The position numbers and the translations under genes were made by a program. Source: a virus. Taken from it: a stretch of 58,749 nucleotides of DNA. The notes below the pieces were generated by a model, which searched no databases, was not told where the DNA came from, and saw only the letters and a list, made by a program, of their open reading frames with translations. Shown piece after piece: positions 38,816 to 49,700 of the stretch. The stretch covers positions 1 through 58,749 of the IMG/VR virus record IMGVR_UViG_3300037487_001109; one strand, given 5' to 3'. Each line of letters opens with the position of its first letter. Within the stretch, counting starts at the first letter, position 1.

Positions 38816-41800
38816 CCAGCAAGGTACTTAACAGTAGACGCAGACAGCAGTTTGTTTACATACGTTCTGAGTTTTGTTTGCGTCTTATCTGAACGTGCAG
38901 AGTACCCTTCTGCGTTTCTAAACTGCGCTACAATATTACGTATACCAGGCCCAGCGTCTTTAAGTATAGCTCGTTTAGCAGGGTACTCTAGCTCTGTAAG
39001 AGTAGCCCCGGCTATGGCCTTTTCTTTTTTTGAATCAAGTTTTATATCATCAATTGATGGGATACTGTAATTTCTATCTACTAGCCATCTTATATCTAAA
39101 TCTTGAGCACGTGTACTGTAGACCCGGTGCATACCATTAGACAGGTCTCTAGCATCTAGGTCTTCTCCAAATATATTAAGTGCTGATTTACCGACAGCAC
39201 TTTGCACAAAGGGTATACCCTCTACTATAGCTGATTTTACATCACGCCATGCGTCTACCGGGTTATCCATATACTTTGAAACAGTACGCATAGCCCCTAT
39301 CCCTGGTATTACAGCAGGCTTAACAAGGTTTAGAAGTATACGCCCAATAGCCTCTTTTGACTTCTCAGGTCGTAGGTGTGCTTTTTGTATATTATCGTAC
39401 AGGTCGGCCAGCCCTCTTACCATACTGACACGAGATAGTGAGTAGCCTGCGTCTGTAATGCTAGACCATATTAAAGCTCCAGTAAGCCCAGCGTCTGGCT
39501 CTTTTGCGCTTCTTAACCTGTCTCCGTAGCTCCCTATTATACCTAACATCAATCCGTATACAGTCTCTGGGAAAGGTATATATGTATCACCTATACGTAT
39601 AGAACTGGTAAGCCCGCCACTATCCTTGTACGCTTTCCGTGCGTCTGGGTCAGTGTGGTAGTCTGGGCCTATAATATCAAATACTCTTTCGTCTTCTGGC
39701 TTCTCACGTTCTGTACGCAGTGCAGCTATCAACGCACCTCCTATAGTGGTGCCTACGATAGAGGACGCTAAAGCCAAGTCCCGTTCAAACGGAGTACGAT
39801 TAAGAGACTTTTTAGTTTGAAATTTTACAGCAGCACCGAAAGGGGTAAACTCCAATTGCTGTCCAGCCATCTGCCCTACCGAGTTTGCAAACGCAACCAG
39901 AAATTTACCAGTTGCAAACGGCTGCCCAGCCCCTTCTAAAATTCTTACTCCATTTTTAATAATCTCTACTACTACACCCATAGCCCCCTGTGCCGGTGTA
40001 TTTAAGTTTATCTGACCAACTTGCTTTATGGCGTCCCTTCCATGATGCATACGGGAGGGCAGACTTTGAAATATCTCCTCTTCTAGTACCCTCTGTTGAT
40101 GCTTAGTGTACTTTACTCCCGCTTCTCGCAGTCTATCAGCCTGTGTCTTAGCGGCTGCTTCTGCTTTGATACGGTTGGCTTTTGAATCGTATATGAACTC
40201 CTGTAATGCCAAGGCAGTAGTGGGCAACATCTTCCCATCTGGGCCTAGCAGCTCATTTTTTATTTTTGCAGCATCAACGGTCTTATTGTAGTAATAGGCA
40301 GCTGCTGCTCCATGAAATGCTGCTGTTAGAGGTACTGAGTTTATAGCCTCTATAACAGAAATCATTCTTGTCAGCATTCCTGATACCCATGTTATAGGTG
40401 TCTTATGAAGTGCTAAAAATGCGTTACGCCCTGCGGCGCCCATCTTAGATTTGAATGTCTTATTTTTAGATACGTCCTCGTAGGTAAGTTCTCCAATCAG
40501 TTTTAACAGGTCCATCTCTCTAATAGTCTGGAGGTCATTCATCAAGTCTGTAGTATCCAGACTTGAGTGTATGAGGCCAGTCTGTATTGCTATCTCAGAA
40601 TCCTCAAATGGTATACCTACTCTATTCCCCTGTAATACTGCGTTTGCTAAACCTTTAGTTTTACTTAAATTATACTTATTAAAAATCTCTGCTAAAAAAG
40701 GAGTAAGTGTACTGCGATAGTCTATGCCTGTACCGAATTTTTTAACGAAATAATAGGCGTCCATTAGCCCTAAACTGACAGCTTTTCCAGGTATGATTAA
40801 CCCAAAATTTGCTCCAGCAGTAACAAGGTTGGTAGCGTTTCCTATTAGTCCTGTAATCCATACTGCCTCTATTAGCCGCTTCATTGGGATACTGGTACCC
40901 TTAGAGCCTGCCAGTTTAAGGTCCAGTGTGCTTTGTAGCTTTCGCCTCTGCCCACCCTCTACCATAGAATCTATGGCTGTCCTTAGTTTAGTTATGGCTG
41001 CCTGATTTTCTGCTTCCACTTTAGCAGCTGCAATAGCTTTATCTTTAACACGCTTATTGGCAGCTTCTGCTTTGGCCTTTTTGTGTTCAAGCTCCGCTAT
41101 CTTTTTTTGGCGCTCAGTACGGTCTGGTAGAGGAGGTCTGCTATCACGTTTCTCTTTAAGTGCCTTGATACTTGATTTGTACTTTTCAAGCTTAACTTTA
41201 GTTTTAGGGTCCAGTACACTATCTTTAGTAGCGGCTGGACGTTTAACTAAGTCCTGTAAAAGTTTTTTATTTGCGTCTATAGCTTTACGTTCAGCTGCTG
41301 TACCCGGCCGTACACCTTGGGCTTTAGCTACTAAAGCTTTATTGTCATTAATTTGTTTTTCTACGAATTGGATTAGTGCGTTAGAGGACTCCTTAACTTT
41401 ACCTCCAAGGGATACTGCTTTAGCCAGGTTATTTACTACTTTATTTAAGCCCAGCAAAGCATCCAGAGCACCGCCTTCTGACTTAGAGAACAGTTTACTA
41501 AGCTCTAGCCCAGATTTAGTTTTAACTGTAATTACGCGCTTCCCTTTAACCGGCACCTGACTAACTACAATACCCTCTTCCAGTTGAGTTAGTATCTCCT
41601 CTACGTGTGCAGCTATTGCAGGAACAGCTTCGGCCTGCTGTACTGCAGCCTCTGCCGCTACTGCTCTGGACTGTATAGCAAGGCTGTGCTGCATGTGTTT
41701 GTCGATACGAGCGTCTGTAGCTAACTGCTTAGACTCATCTGTTGTGGACCGTTTAATTTTTAAATTAGCTACGGCTATGGCAGCTTCTTTCTTAACTTTA

Positions 41801-44577
41801 TCCGCTGCGGCACGAGCTGTTGCGGCTCTATTGCGGAGGATAGCCAGCTCTGATTGCTTGGCTTGCTCTTTAGTTTTACGCTCATTCTTGACGATAGCGT
41901 CTACTTCTTTCTTAGCTGCGTCTACTGCTATGTCCAGTCTAGCGGTAGCGTCTTTTTCTATTTTTTTAATCTCTTCTGAAGTCAGGTCTTTAGTTTCTTG
42001 GGCATTGGCAGTTACATTTAATAACTTCTCGTAAAGCTTGCCAGTTTCCTTTTCTACCTTTTCAATAGCTTTGCGCTTCTCTCTTGTAACTTTCTTTTCT
42101 TGGGCCTGTACAAGTTCAGTAACTTTAGTAATTTCTGTATCCATTGCAGCGTTAAACGCTTCTGCCATTCGCACACCTTCTGCCTCTATGGCAGCGACCT
42201 CTTCCTCATAGGTCTGCTGGTCCTGCGCGTCTGGACCATCCCGTGCAACCTCGGCGTCAACTAGGGCTTTTTTCTCTGCCTCTATTTTTGCAGTAATAAG
42301 CTCTGGATTTCTAATCTCATCTACATGAATTTTTTCTGCAGTAGCTTCCTCGTATACTGCTTCAGTCTTAGCAGTTTCATAGGCGGTTATTCGCGCTAGA
42401 CCTCCTACTAAATCTTTTCCTCTTGTATAGTAAGTTGCCTGTCCTGCTACCGCTTCTTTTTGTGCTATGTGCTCAAACAGCGGCTTAGCTATAGTAGCCA
42501 GCTGTTCAATAGCTGCACCATCACCACTTGCAATTGCTTCATTCTCTAGGTTAGCAAATTGATTTAACAGTACTACCCCGGCACGAGACTCTATACCAGA
42601 TGTTGTAGTAGACGGCGTAGACATGAGCCAATCTGCTAACCCAAAGAAACTCCCATACTGCCGCAATTCTGCGTTAGCTTCATCATGGGAAAGTGTGTCG
42701 TAGTATAGCCCTTTACTGGCTAAGCCCTGTAATGTAGGGGACAACATCTCTGGGCGCTCGGTCAATGTATTATGTAAACGTGTTCCAAATGAGGATAGCT
42801 TTTGCTCTACTTCAACACTACCGGCAGCACCTATACTTCTATCAATATTAATTTTACGTATACGTGCAGGTATTGGGTGAATCTGTGTAGTTATCTCTTG
42901 CTTATTGGGGCTGACTGCGTTTGATACTCCCACCCTATACATGCCTACAGCAGGCGCAGGAGAGGACGGTATTTTCTCTAGTTTACCACTACCGTCTGTG
43001 CTTATCAGATACGCATTCTCGTCTCCTGCGTTACCATTCACCAGATGCGCTCTACCGGATGCAGTCTCATTTACAATCTTGGCAGCAGTGGACTCGTCTA
43101 CGTATATGTTATTATCAAAAGCACCCTCTACTGTTCCGTTAGAAAGTGTACGTACTATCTGACCAGATGCATTTCTAGCGTCAACAGACCCATCTTCCAT
43201 CTCGTAAAGAGGTGTCAGGTTTTCTACATCTGGTTTAGTTACAACGCGCACGTCCCCTTCTGGGGTAGTCACTACTTCAGTAATTGGTTCTACTTTTGTA
43301 TCTGCAGGTTTTACGGATACTGGGCCTATATTCTGTTTTATAACAGGCGTAATAGGTACCCCAAACTCATCTACCTCATCAGCTCTTTGGGCAGAATCCT
43401 GCTTGCCTGGGATTACTACTCTATTATCTTTTCTTCCAGATAGTTTAGCGTCTCCATAGGCTACGCCCCCTACAACACCTGCAGATATTGCACCGATTGC
43501 TCCAGCCTTAAACGCACTTTCCCAGTCTGCCGGCTTATCTGGGTTGCCTTCCTGTATACCTTGTGCTTTACCAGATATAAGTTGACCAGAGCCTTCTGAT
43601 ACAAACTCACCGGCCATGCCCCTTACAAGCTCTTTGCCTGCCGTAGCGCTTAGTCCATGTTTTAGAACTTTCCCAGCAGCACCGAACGCTAACTTTTCCC
43701 CTACTAACTGGACTGCTTGTGACCCAGCTTCTAAAGTTGCGGCAGTCTTGGCGTCCTCTCTGCTACCTGTAAGTCTTTTAGTTTCTGTATATCTGTTTAC
43801 TACTTCACCCAAAGCTCCTGGACCCTGATACGCTACAAAGCCTGCTGGCCCTGTGGTAGCTGTGACTAGCGCAGTAGCTGCACCCTGGGCAATTCCTGCC
43901 TCTATATTTCCAGTCCAGGATTGCGCAAACTCTGGGTCTATCACCTCTGTAGAAAATCTGTTTAAATCAAAATTATTAGTAACTGTTTTATTGGCTAGCC
44001 AGTTTATTACCGGAGCAGCCGGTCTAGCTACAGCTAATGCTGCATTTGCACCTTGCTCTGCCAGGTTATATCCAAACTGTGCAGCTAAGCCTAAGCCTTC
44101 GTGTGACTTCTTATACGTCTCTTGTCTTTTCTGACTGGCAAACTGTTTAATACTCTCCTCGTATCCTTGCTTATTTATTAAAATCGCAGGGTCACTTGAG
44201 TCTTTAATAGCAGCTAGATTGGCCTCTTCCCATTTAGTATAGAGGTCTAGGTCTCCACTGATATTAACCTTATCAGTTTCCGCACCAGTAGTGGGGTCTT
44301 TCTCTTTTATAGTATTGGAAGCAATAACTTCTTGGAAACTAACAGGAGCATTCTGCCCTATGTCACTAAATATGGTCTGGTCACGGTATAGATGCCCAGC
44401 ATCTGTGGCATATCCTTCTAAAGATTTTTTAACAGCTGCATCATCTGACCACTGGTACGTATTATAGGCGGAGATAAGCCCTGTTCTAGCCTCTTCGGCG
44501 CTGGAGGCTGCGCTAAACACCCCCTCTGCCATGGCGTCAAATTCAAGAGGGTCCATTACTTGAGGTGTATCCACCAT
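38797..44577 (-). CDS. Giant ejection (internal virion) protein
   Basis: A 1926-residue protein. Ala/Gly-rich amphipathic segments lie near residues 180-380 (AGIAQGAATALVTATTGPAG, AGAIGAISAGVVGGVAYGD). A very long Lys/Glu/Ala coiled coil occupies about 780-1000, and further hydrophobic helices lie near 1290 (WITGLIGNATNLVTAGANFG) and 1610 (LALASSIVGTTIGGALIAAL). The pattern fits T7 gp16-type proteins that leave the head with the DNA and form a channel across the cell envelope. It is the last gene of the leftward operon. Confidence 0.75.
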   Translation of the reverse strand: MVDTPQVMDPLEFDAMAEGVFSAASSAEEARTGLISAYNTYQWSDDAAVKKSLEGYATDAGHLYRDQTIFSDIGQNAPVSFQEVIASNTIKEKDPTTGAETDKVNISGDLDLYTKWEEANLAAIKDSSDPAILINKQGYEESIKQFASQKRQETYKKSHEGLGLAAQFGYNLAEQGANAALAVARPAAPVINWLANKTVTNNFDLNRFSTEVIDPEFAQSWTGNIEAGIAQGAATALVTATTGPAGFVAYQGPGALGEVVNRYTETKRLTGSREDAKTAATLEAGSQAVQLVGEKLAFGAAGKVLKHGLSATAGKELVRGMAGEFVSEGSGQLISGKAQGIQEGNPDKPADWESAFKAGAIGAISAGVVGGVAYGDAKLSGRKDNRVVIPGKQDSAQRADEVDEFGVPITPVIKQNIGPVSVKPADTKVEPITEVVTTPEGDVRVVTKPDVENLTPLYEMEDGSVDARNASGQIVRTLSNGTVEGAFDNNIYVDESTAAKIVNETASGRAHLVNGNAGDENAYLISTDGSGKLEKIPSSPAPAVGMYRVGVSNAVSPNKQEITTQIHPIPARIRKINIDRSIGAAGSVEVEQKLSSFGTRLHNTLTERPEMLSPTLQGLASKGLYYDTLSHDEANAELRQYGSFFGLADWLMSTPSTTTSGIESRAGVVLLNQFANLENEAIASGDGAAIEQLATIAKPLFEHIAQKEAVAGQATYYTRGKDLVGGLARITAYETAKTEAVYEEATAEKIHVDEIRNPELITAKIEAEKKALVDAEVARDGPDAQDQQTYEEEVAAIEAEGVRMAEAFNAAMDTEITKVTELVQAQEKKVTREKRKAIEKVEKETGKLYEKLLNVTANAQETKDLTSEEIKKIEKDATARLDIAVDAAKKEVDAIVKNERKTKEQAKQSELAILRNRAATARAAADKVKKEAAIAVANLKIKRSTTDESKQLATDARIDKHMQHSLAIQSRAVAAEAAVQQAEAVPAIAAHVEEILTQLEEGIVVSQVPVKGKRVITVKTKSGLELSKLFSKSEGGALDALLGLNKVVNNLAKAVSLGGKVKESSNALIQFVEKQINDNKALVAKAQGVRPGTAAERKAIDANKKLLQDLVKRPAATKDSVLDPKTKVKLEKYKSSIKALKEKRDSRPPLPDRTERQKKIAELEHKKAKAEAANKRVKDKAIAAAKVEAENQAAITKLRTAIDSMVEGGQRRKLQSTLDLKLAGSKGTSIPMKRLIEAVWITGLIGNATNLVTAGANFGLIIPGKAVSLGLMDAYYFVKKFGTGIDYRSTLTPFLAEIFNKYNLSKTKGLANAVLQGNRVGIPFEDSEIAIQTGLIHSSLDTTDLMNDLQTIREMDLLKLIGELTYEDVSKNKTFKSKMGAAGRNAFLALHKTPITWVSGMLTRMISVIEAINSVPLTAAFHGAAAAYYYNKTVDAAKIKNELLGPDGKMLPTTALALQEFIYDSKANRIKAEAAAKTQADRLREAGVKYTKHQQRVLEEEIFQSLPSRMHHGRDAIKQVGQINLNTPAQGAMGVVVEIIKNGVRILEGAGQPFATGKFLVAFANSVGQMAGQQLEFTPFGAAVKFQTKKSLNRTPFERDLALASSIVGTTIGGALIAALRTEREKPEDERVFDIIGPDYHTDPDARKAYKDSGGLTSSIRIGDTYIPFPETVYGLMLGIIGSYGDRLRSAKEPDAGLTGALIWSSITDAGYSLSRVSMVRGLADLYDNIQKAHLRPEKSKEAIGRILLNLVKPAVIPGIGAMRTVSKYMDNPVDAWRDVKSAIVEGIPFVQSAVGKSALNIFGEDLDARDLSNGMHRVYSTRAQDLDIRWLVDRNYSIPSIDDIKLDSKKEKAIAGATLTELEYPAKRAILKDAGPGIRNIVAQFRNAEGYSARSDKTQTKLRTYVNKLLSASTVKYLAGQLKED

Positions 44578-44582
44578 ATGCT

Positions 44583-46736
44583 TTATGCCTCTACCATACC
44601 GTGTACGAGCATGTGCTTCATCACACTGTCATCTCCCTCATTACCGCCTTCCATGAATGCAACAGCAGCAGCCAATACCTTATCAGGATACTCTACATTC
44701 TGTTTATAGTTTGCTGCACTTTTTACAGACCTTAAATACGGCTTTAGCTCTTCCCACGTAGTAAAGCCTTTAGATATCCCATTAAGAACATCGGTGAGTC
44801 CACCGTTATACGCCGCCAATCCAAATCGTATATCTAATTCAATTGGAAAACCTGTCTTATCCGTCTGCGCCTGCAGTGCTTTATTGATACGTTCCATCTG
44901 CTTATTCAGATACGTAGCTCCTGCCTCTACATTTTTATCTGCGTCAAATACATCTTTACCATATACCCCTAACTCTCTAGCGGTACCAGGCATAAGCTGC
45001 ATCAAGCCGCGTGCTCTCTCGCCTTTCTTATTGGTAGCAGGCCCTACAGCATTAGGATTACCTGCTGACTCTACTGCTACCATTCCTTTAATAATAGGAT
45101 TATAGCCCTTAAGAGCTGGGATACTATTTATTTTTTGTATAGTTTCAAACGGCAAAGCAGTAGACCTGAAGCTTATTTTAGTAGGCGCACCTAATAGTGC
45201 AGATGTTTTATTTTGCACATACGCTGTGTTCCTGGCTCCTGCCTCCTTATCTGTCAGTACAAAAGACTTTCTAGCCCCCTCGCTATAGCGTGCTACTTCT
45301 CGTGATTCCGGGGTAGAAAACATGCTATCTAGTTTTTCCTGCTCACCGGCTGGTCTATTATTTAGTACAAAATCATTTCTGGCTGCAGCTTCATCAGGAA
45401 TAACTACATCCGGCCTAGACCCATTAAACATACTGTCTAGTTCTGCTTTTTTCTCAGCAGACATAGGTCGTGTGATTGCCACCTGATTAACTGGTGTAGG
45501 TGTACTCTGTGTACTTGTTGTAGGGGATGGTGCAGGTCTAGTTGGCATGAGTGCCTGTCCACGTGCAACATGTCTGTCATATATCTTTGTCTGCCCAGTA
45601 GCGACAGCCAGCTGTTTAGATGCTTCAAACTTTTTAGATATACGTGCCTGTATTTCTGCATTTGTACCTGTAGCGTTTGGTGTAGAGGTAGACCCAGCGG
45701 TCTGTCCAGCTGCTGTACTTTGAGCTTGGAATGTAGGAACACTACTACCAGCCTGCCCGCCCTTAGCTGCGGAGTCTTCTGCAGGAGCTGGTCTACCATT
45801 AGGCCAGTAGTACTGCTCACGTAAGGCGCCTTTAGCTTTATAGGAATTCTGGTAATCAAGATACTTTGCAGCTGCAGTACTTTCTATATACGCTACGTTT
45901 CTACCATCTGCACCCTGTAGTGGGTATCTACCAGAATTAATAGGGTCTGTTTCTGCTATTCTGGGTCCTACACTATACTTCTCGGCTATGTCTTTCGGGT
46001 CTGCGTTCGGTCCAAATATAGCGTTTAATTCTGGCTGAGACCTGGCCTCATTAAACGCTTTATCTACAGACTCCGCAGACTTCTCTATAAGCTTACGGTT
46101 GTCATCCCGTTCTCTAGCCTGCATCTCCATGGCCTTGTCGAAGTTATTTTTCTTCCACAAGTCTTGCTGTTCTTCAGGTGTAAAGTGAGGAGCAATCTGC
46201 CCCAGTACGTGTTCGGCCTCATTGGGGTTACGTAGCATCCAATCATTAAATTGTGGATTGGTGGCTATTCCACGTATAGCGTTAGGGTCATTGCTATTGA
46301 TAGTTTTGGCGATTCGCTTCTGTATAGCTATGTCAGTAGTAGCTTGCGCTAGTTTAGCATTATCTGCTTTTAGTTTAGCCCTAGTATTCTCAAGCTTTAA
46401 GGCATTGGTAGCTTTTTCATTTTCCAGTGCTAGCGTGTTGTTCTCAATAGTCAGTTCTTTTAGTCTGAGGTCTGCGTCCTGCTCGGCGTTCTGTTCTGGA
46501 ATCCTATCAATCTGATTCTGCCTAATCTCCGCATTCTGGTCATTAGCAGTTATGGCTTGCTGATTTTGAACAATCTGCTGACCTTGCCCAATGCCCTGTA
46601 CTAGTCCGTTCACTCCTGCAGTAAAATTGCTTGGTAAATTTTTTCCGGCAGTTATCCCCGCATTTGCACTATTAGCAAATAGGTAGGTATCAATCTTTGG
46701 GCCTTCCAGTTGTGAGAATATATTATATTGTGCCAC
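44583..46736 (-). CDS. Internal virion protein with lytic transglycosylase domain
   Basis: A 717-residue protein. Residues 1-150 are Asn/Gln-rich and helical, the middle is disordered (Ser/Thr/Pro), and an SLT domain occupies about 540-690: GMVAVESAGNPNAVGP (catalytic Glu), ARGLMQLMPGTARELG, and LAAYNGGLTDVL. It would open the murein during DNA entry, as T7 gp16 and P22 gp4-type proteins do. It sits between the two other ejection-type proteins. Confidence 0.9.
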   Translation of the reverse strand: MAQYNIFSQLEGPKIDTYLFANSANAGITAGKNLPSNFTAGVNGLVQGIGQGQQIVQNQQAITANDQNAEIRQNQIDRIPEQNAEQDADLRLKELTIENNTLALENEKATNALKLENTRAKLKADNAKLAQATTDIAIQKRIAKTINSNDPNAIRGIATNPQFNDWMLRNPNEAEHVLGQIAPHFTPEEQQDLWKKNNFDKAMEMQARERDDNRKLIEKSAESVDKAFNEARSQPELNAIFGPNADPKDIAEKYSVGPRIAETDPINSGRYPLQGADGRNVAYIESTAAAKYLDYQNSYKAKGALREQYYWPNGRPAPAEDSAAKGGQAGSSVPTFQAQSTAAGQTAGSTSTPNATGTNAEIQARISKKFEASKQLAVATGQTKIYDRHVARGQALMPTRPAPSPTTSTQSTPTPVNQVAITRPMSAEKKAELDSMFNGSRPDVVIPDEAAARNDFVLNNRPAGEQEKLDSMFSTPESREVARYSEGARKSFVLTDKEAGARNTAYVQNKTSALLGAPTKISFRSTALPFETIQKINSIPALKGYNPIIKGMVAVESAGNPNAVGPATNKKGERARGLMQLMPGTARELGVYGKDVFDADKNVEAGATYLNKQMERINKALQAQTDKTGFPIELDIRFGLAAYNGGLTDVLNGISKGFTTWEELKPYLRSVKSAANYKQNVEYPDKVLAAAVAFMEGGNEGDDSVMKHMLVHGMVEA

Positions 46737-46737
46737 T

Positions 46738-49700
46738 TTACCTCATCCATGAATACGTAGGTTTTTTGGCGGGCTGCACAGGAGCTGCTGTCATCGGTAC
46801 ACCTCTAGTAGTAAACTTTGAAGGTTTAATGCCAGCAGGCATTCCTTTAATCTGTAATGGTGTTCTCTGTGAGGTATCCCCAGGTGTAACTGGACGAGAA
46901 GGTGTAAAGCCTGGACTAGATTGCGAGTACCCCGGGTCTATATCCTTAGCAGGCGCCTTGCCTGACACTGCGGCTATCCCGGCGTTTCTTCCGCCCATTA
47001 ACTTTTGTGCTTGCCCGTAGCTACCATTATCGAAAACCATATTTAGAGATTGGTGAGACTGCACCAGCTCTAACTCTGATATCCTACCCTCCGCATAAGC
47101 CTGATTAGCCAGCTGATAGCCATCTGCTTTTGACTTAATACCAGATTGTGCATACATAGCTCTCTGGTTTTTCATTGTCTTGCTGTAGTTCTCCTCAGTC
47201 ATAGCCTGATTAAATCCTACATTTTTCAATGATGCGTTACCAAGCTGCCCGCCTATCTGGTCTACATGCGTACCCCCGCCACCTGCAAGTAGTCTACTTA
47301 AGGTCCTGCCACCCATGCCGGCAGCAAAATCTAAATCATTTGTGTAGTCTGTGTCATAGGCAGACATGCCTTTACGCCCATTACCATCTGTCAGCTGGTC
47401 AGGATTAGTAGCAGAGTGCTGCCCGCCTTTACCATCCATACCAATATCAGCTTTAGTGCCGTCTGCTAAGGTAATCTGAAACGTATCATCCGCCAAACCT
47501 GACTTCTGTAGGTGTTTACGCATGGCATCTCTGCCTTGCTGTGCGGCGTTTTTTCCACCAGGTATAGCGCCTAGAGCTGTAGACATTATTTTATCGCTTA
47601 TAATAGATGAGGGATTATACTTGTCTAGCTTATCCCGAAGCTTCTCCCCTTTACCCCCAAATAACTTTGCATCTGCAAATTGTGCGAGACTTGATATTCC
47701 GGCAGTAAAGTAAGCAGCCACACCATTTTCTACAGCCTGTCTAGCTTCCGTAGCTTTCTGCTTACTGGACATATTAGAATTAAGCGCACTGTAGATCCCA
47801 ATACCGGTACTTACTCCAGCAGCTACACCGCCCATTGCCCCGCCAGCCCCGCCTGCTCCATTGGCTATTCCATCATAGGCAGCATACCCGGCAGCGCCTG
47901 CTGTGCCTACCCCAAGGGCAGTAGACGCCGGACCTTTCCCCATACCCCCGCCTACGGTACTTGCAACCAGTATAGTACCTAGAAGATACGGATTTTCCTG
48001 TCCTAATGTGGACAGCCCACCTACTAAAGCTGACCCGCCGGCTGCACCGTTAAGTGCGCCTTGAGTGCCCTTACTTCCCCAGTTGTTATAGACACTGTAG
48101 CCACCTAAGAGTGTAGTAGCACCACCTAATACCAGGTTTGTAGTGCTCGGGCCTGTGGTATTGGCATTTGGGGTCGGGACGGCCACCACTGAGCCATCCG
48201 CTGTTTTTACACCTGTGTAGCCATTTGGTAAGGTTGTTCCAGCTGGGAGCTGTATAGCCCCTACTCCATATTGTGGCACGTCTATAGCGCCTATTTTTGA
48301 TAGGCCCTCAGCTGTAATTCCCGGTACAGCAGACCCATCTACCCCATAACCTAAAAGCCCCATGTTTTTAGCACTAGAGGCCAAGGACGTTACATTGCCA
48401 GTAACCCCTACAATTTTCTGTATTGTGTTATACTGATCCCAATTCTTAGCTAAGGAGTACATATTGTACCCGCTATTAAGAAGGTCTAGGCCTTGGCCTA
48501 CAGTAAGTCCAGGTGTAGATAGCTTACCATTTGAGTCATACGTAGGGGCTATAACTTCAGTAGCTCCTAAGTTCTGCCCTGTAGCAGTCTGAAAACCCTT
48601 AATACCGAGAGCTGCAATACCCAGAGTTTTCTGTGCGGAGCTCATGCCATCCCAGTTATTATAGAGCTGAGTGGCTGCATATATGGCGTTTACACCGCCT
48701 ACCCCTCTACTCTTATTTGTAGGGTCTTCAAACTGTTTAGCGATCTTGTCTACTGCATCCTGTTTGGTGGCTGATAGCATGGTGTTTATAAAAGCCTTAG
48801 AGTCCTTTCTTTGCACAGCGTCTGTAAGTGACGCTAGGATATTAATATCAGATGCTGCACTAGCTATACTATCTAGCTTAGCGTTATCTTCAGCATTTAG
48901 TGCATAAAATGGGGATACCACCTCTTTTATGCCGGATACAAACTTGGCTCCTGCTGCCACGTTACTACTAGTGATAAGTGACCTATCTGCGTATACCGTG
49001 TTTCCTCTTGTATCCACACCTGCGGGGACTGTATTGGGCTGGGGTTTACTATATATTCCAGCAGTGTTCAACACACTCTCTGCCGCGTGGTCTAGGTCAG
49101 CTGCCAATGGTGCTGTAGCTGTAGACCTTAATGTCAGACCAGACGCTTTCTGGGTCTCCGCCATTTGTGGCGATAGCGTAGAGGCCATTGTTCTAGGAGT
49201 AGTAGCAGAACGTGTTAAGCTGTAGTCACTGTCTCCAGTATCTAAACTAAAATCTGGAGTACCACTACCAGTAGGGGTGTCTAGCCCTGTACCGCCCTCC
49301 ACTCCGCCACCAATGCTAGAAGAGGTATCAGTAGTGTCTAGATTAAAACTATCAGGCGTAGAGACCCCAGATATAGACGTATCCACCCCAGTACCTCCAG
49401 TGGTGCCACCATCTGGTACCCCGAGATCACTATTACCACTACTAGTACTGCTTCCACTATTTTTAAAACCCCCTAAGATATTGGATATAGTAGTTGCACT
49501 TAATCCTATGCCTTGAAGTATGCTAGCTACAGTTCCAGCATCCTGCGCCTTATTGAGCATATCTTTAAATGTTTCTTCTGACTTATTCTGCTGGTCTATC
49601 GCCATACCAGTATTTAGGTTTGTCTGTGCGGCGCCTGCGTATGCTCCGGCTAAGCCAACCTGATAGTTAAACTTATCCATTGCAAACTGATTCTTATTGG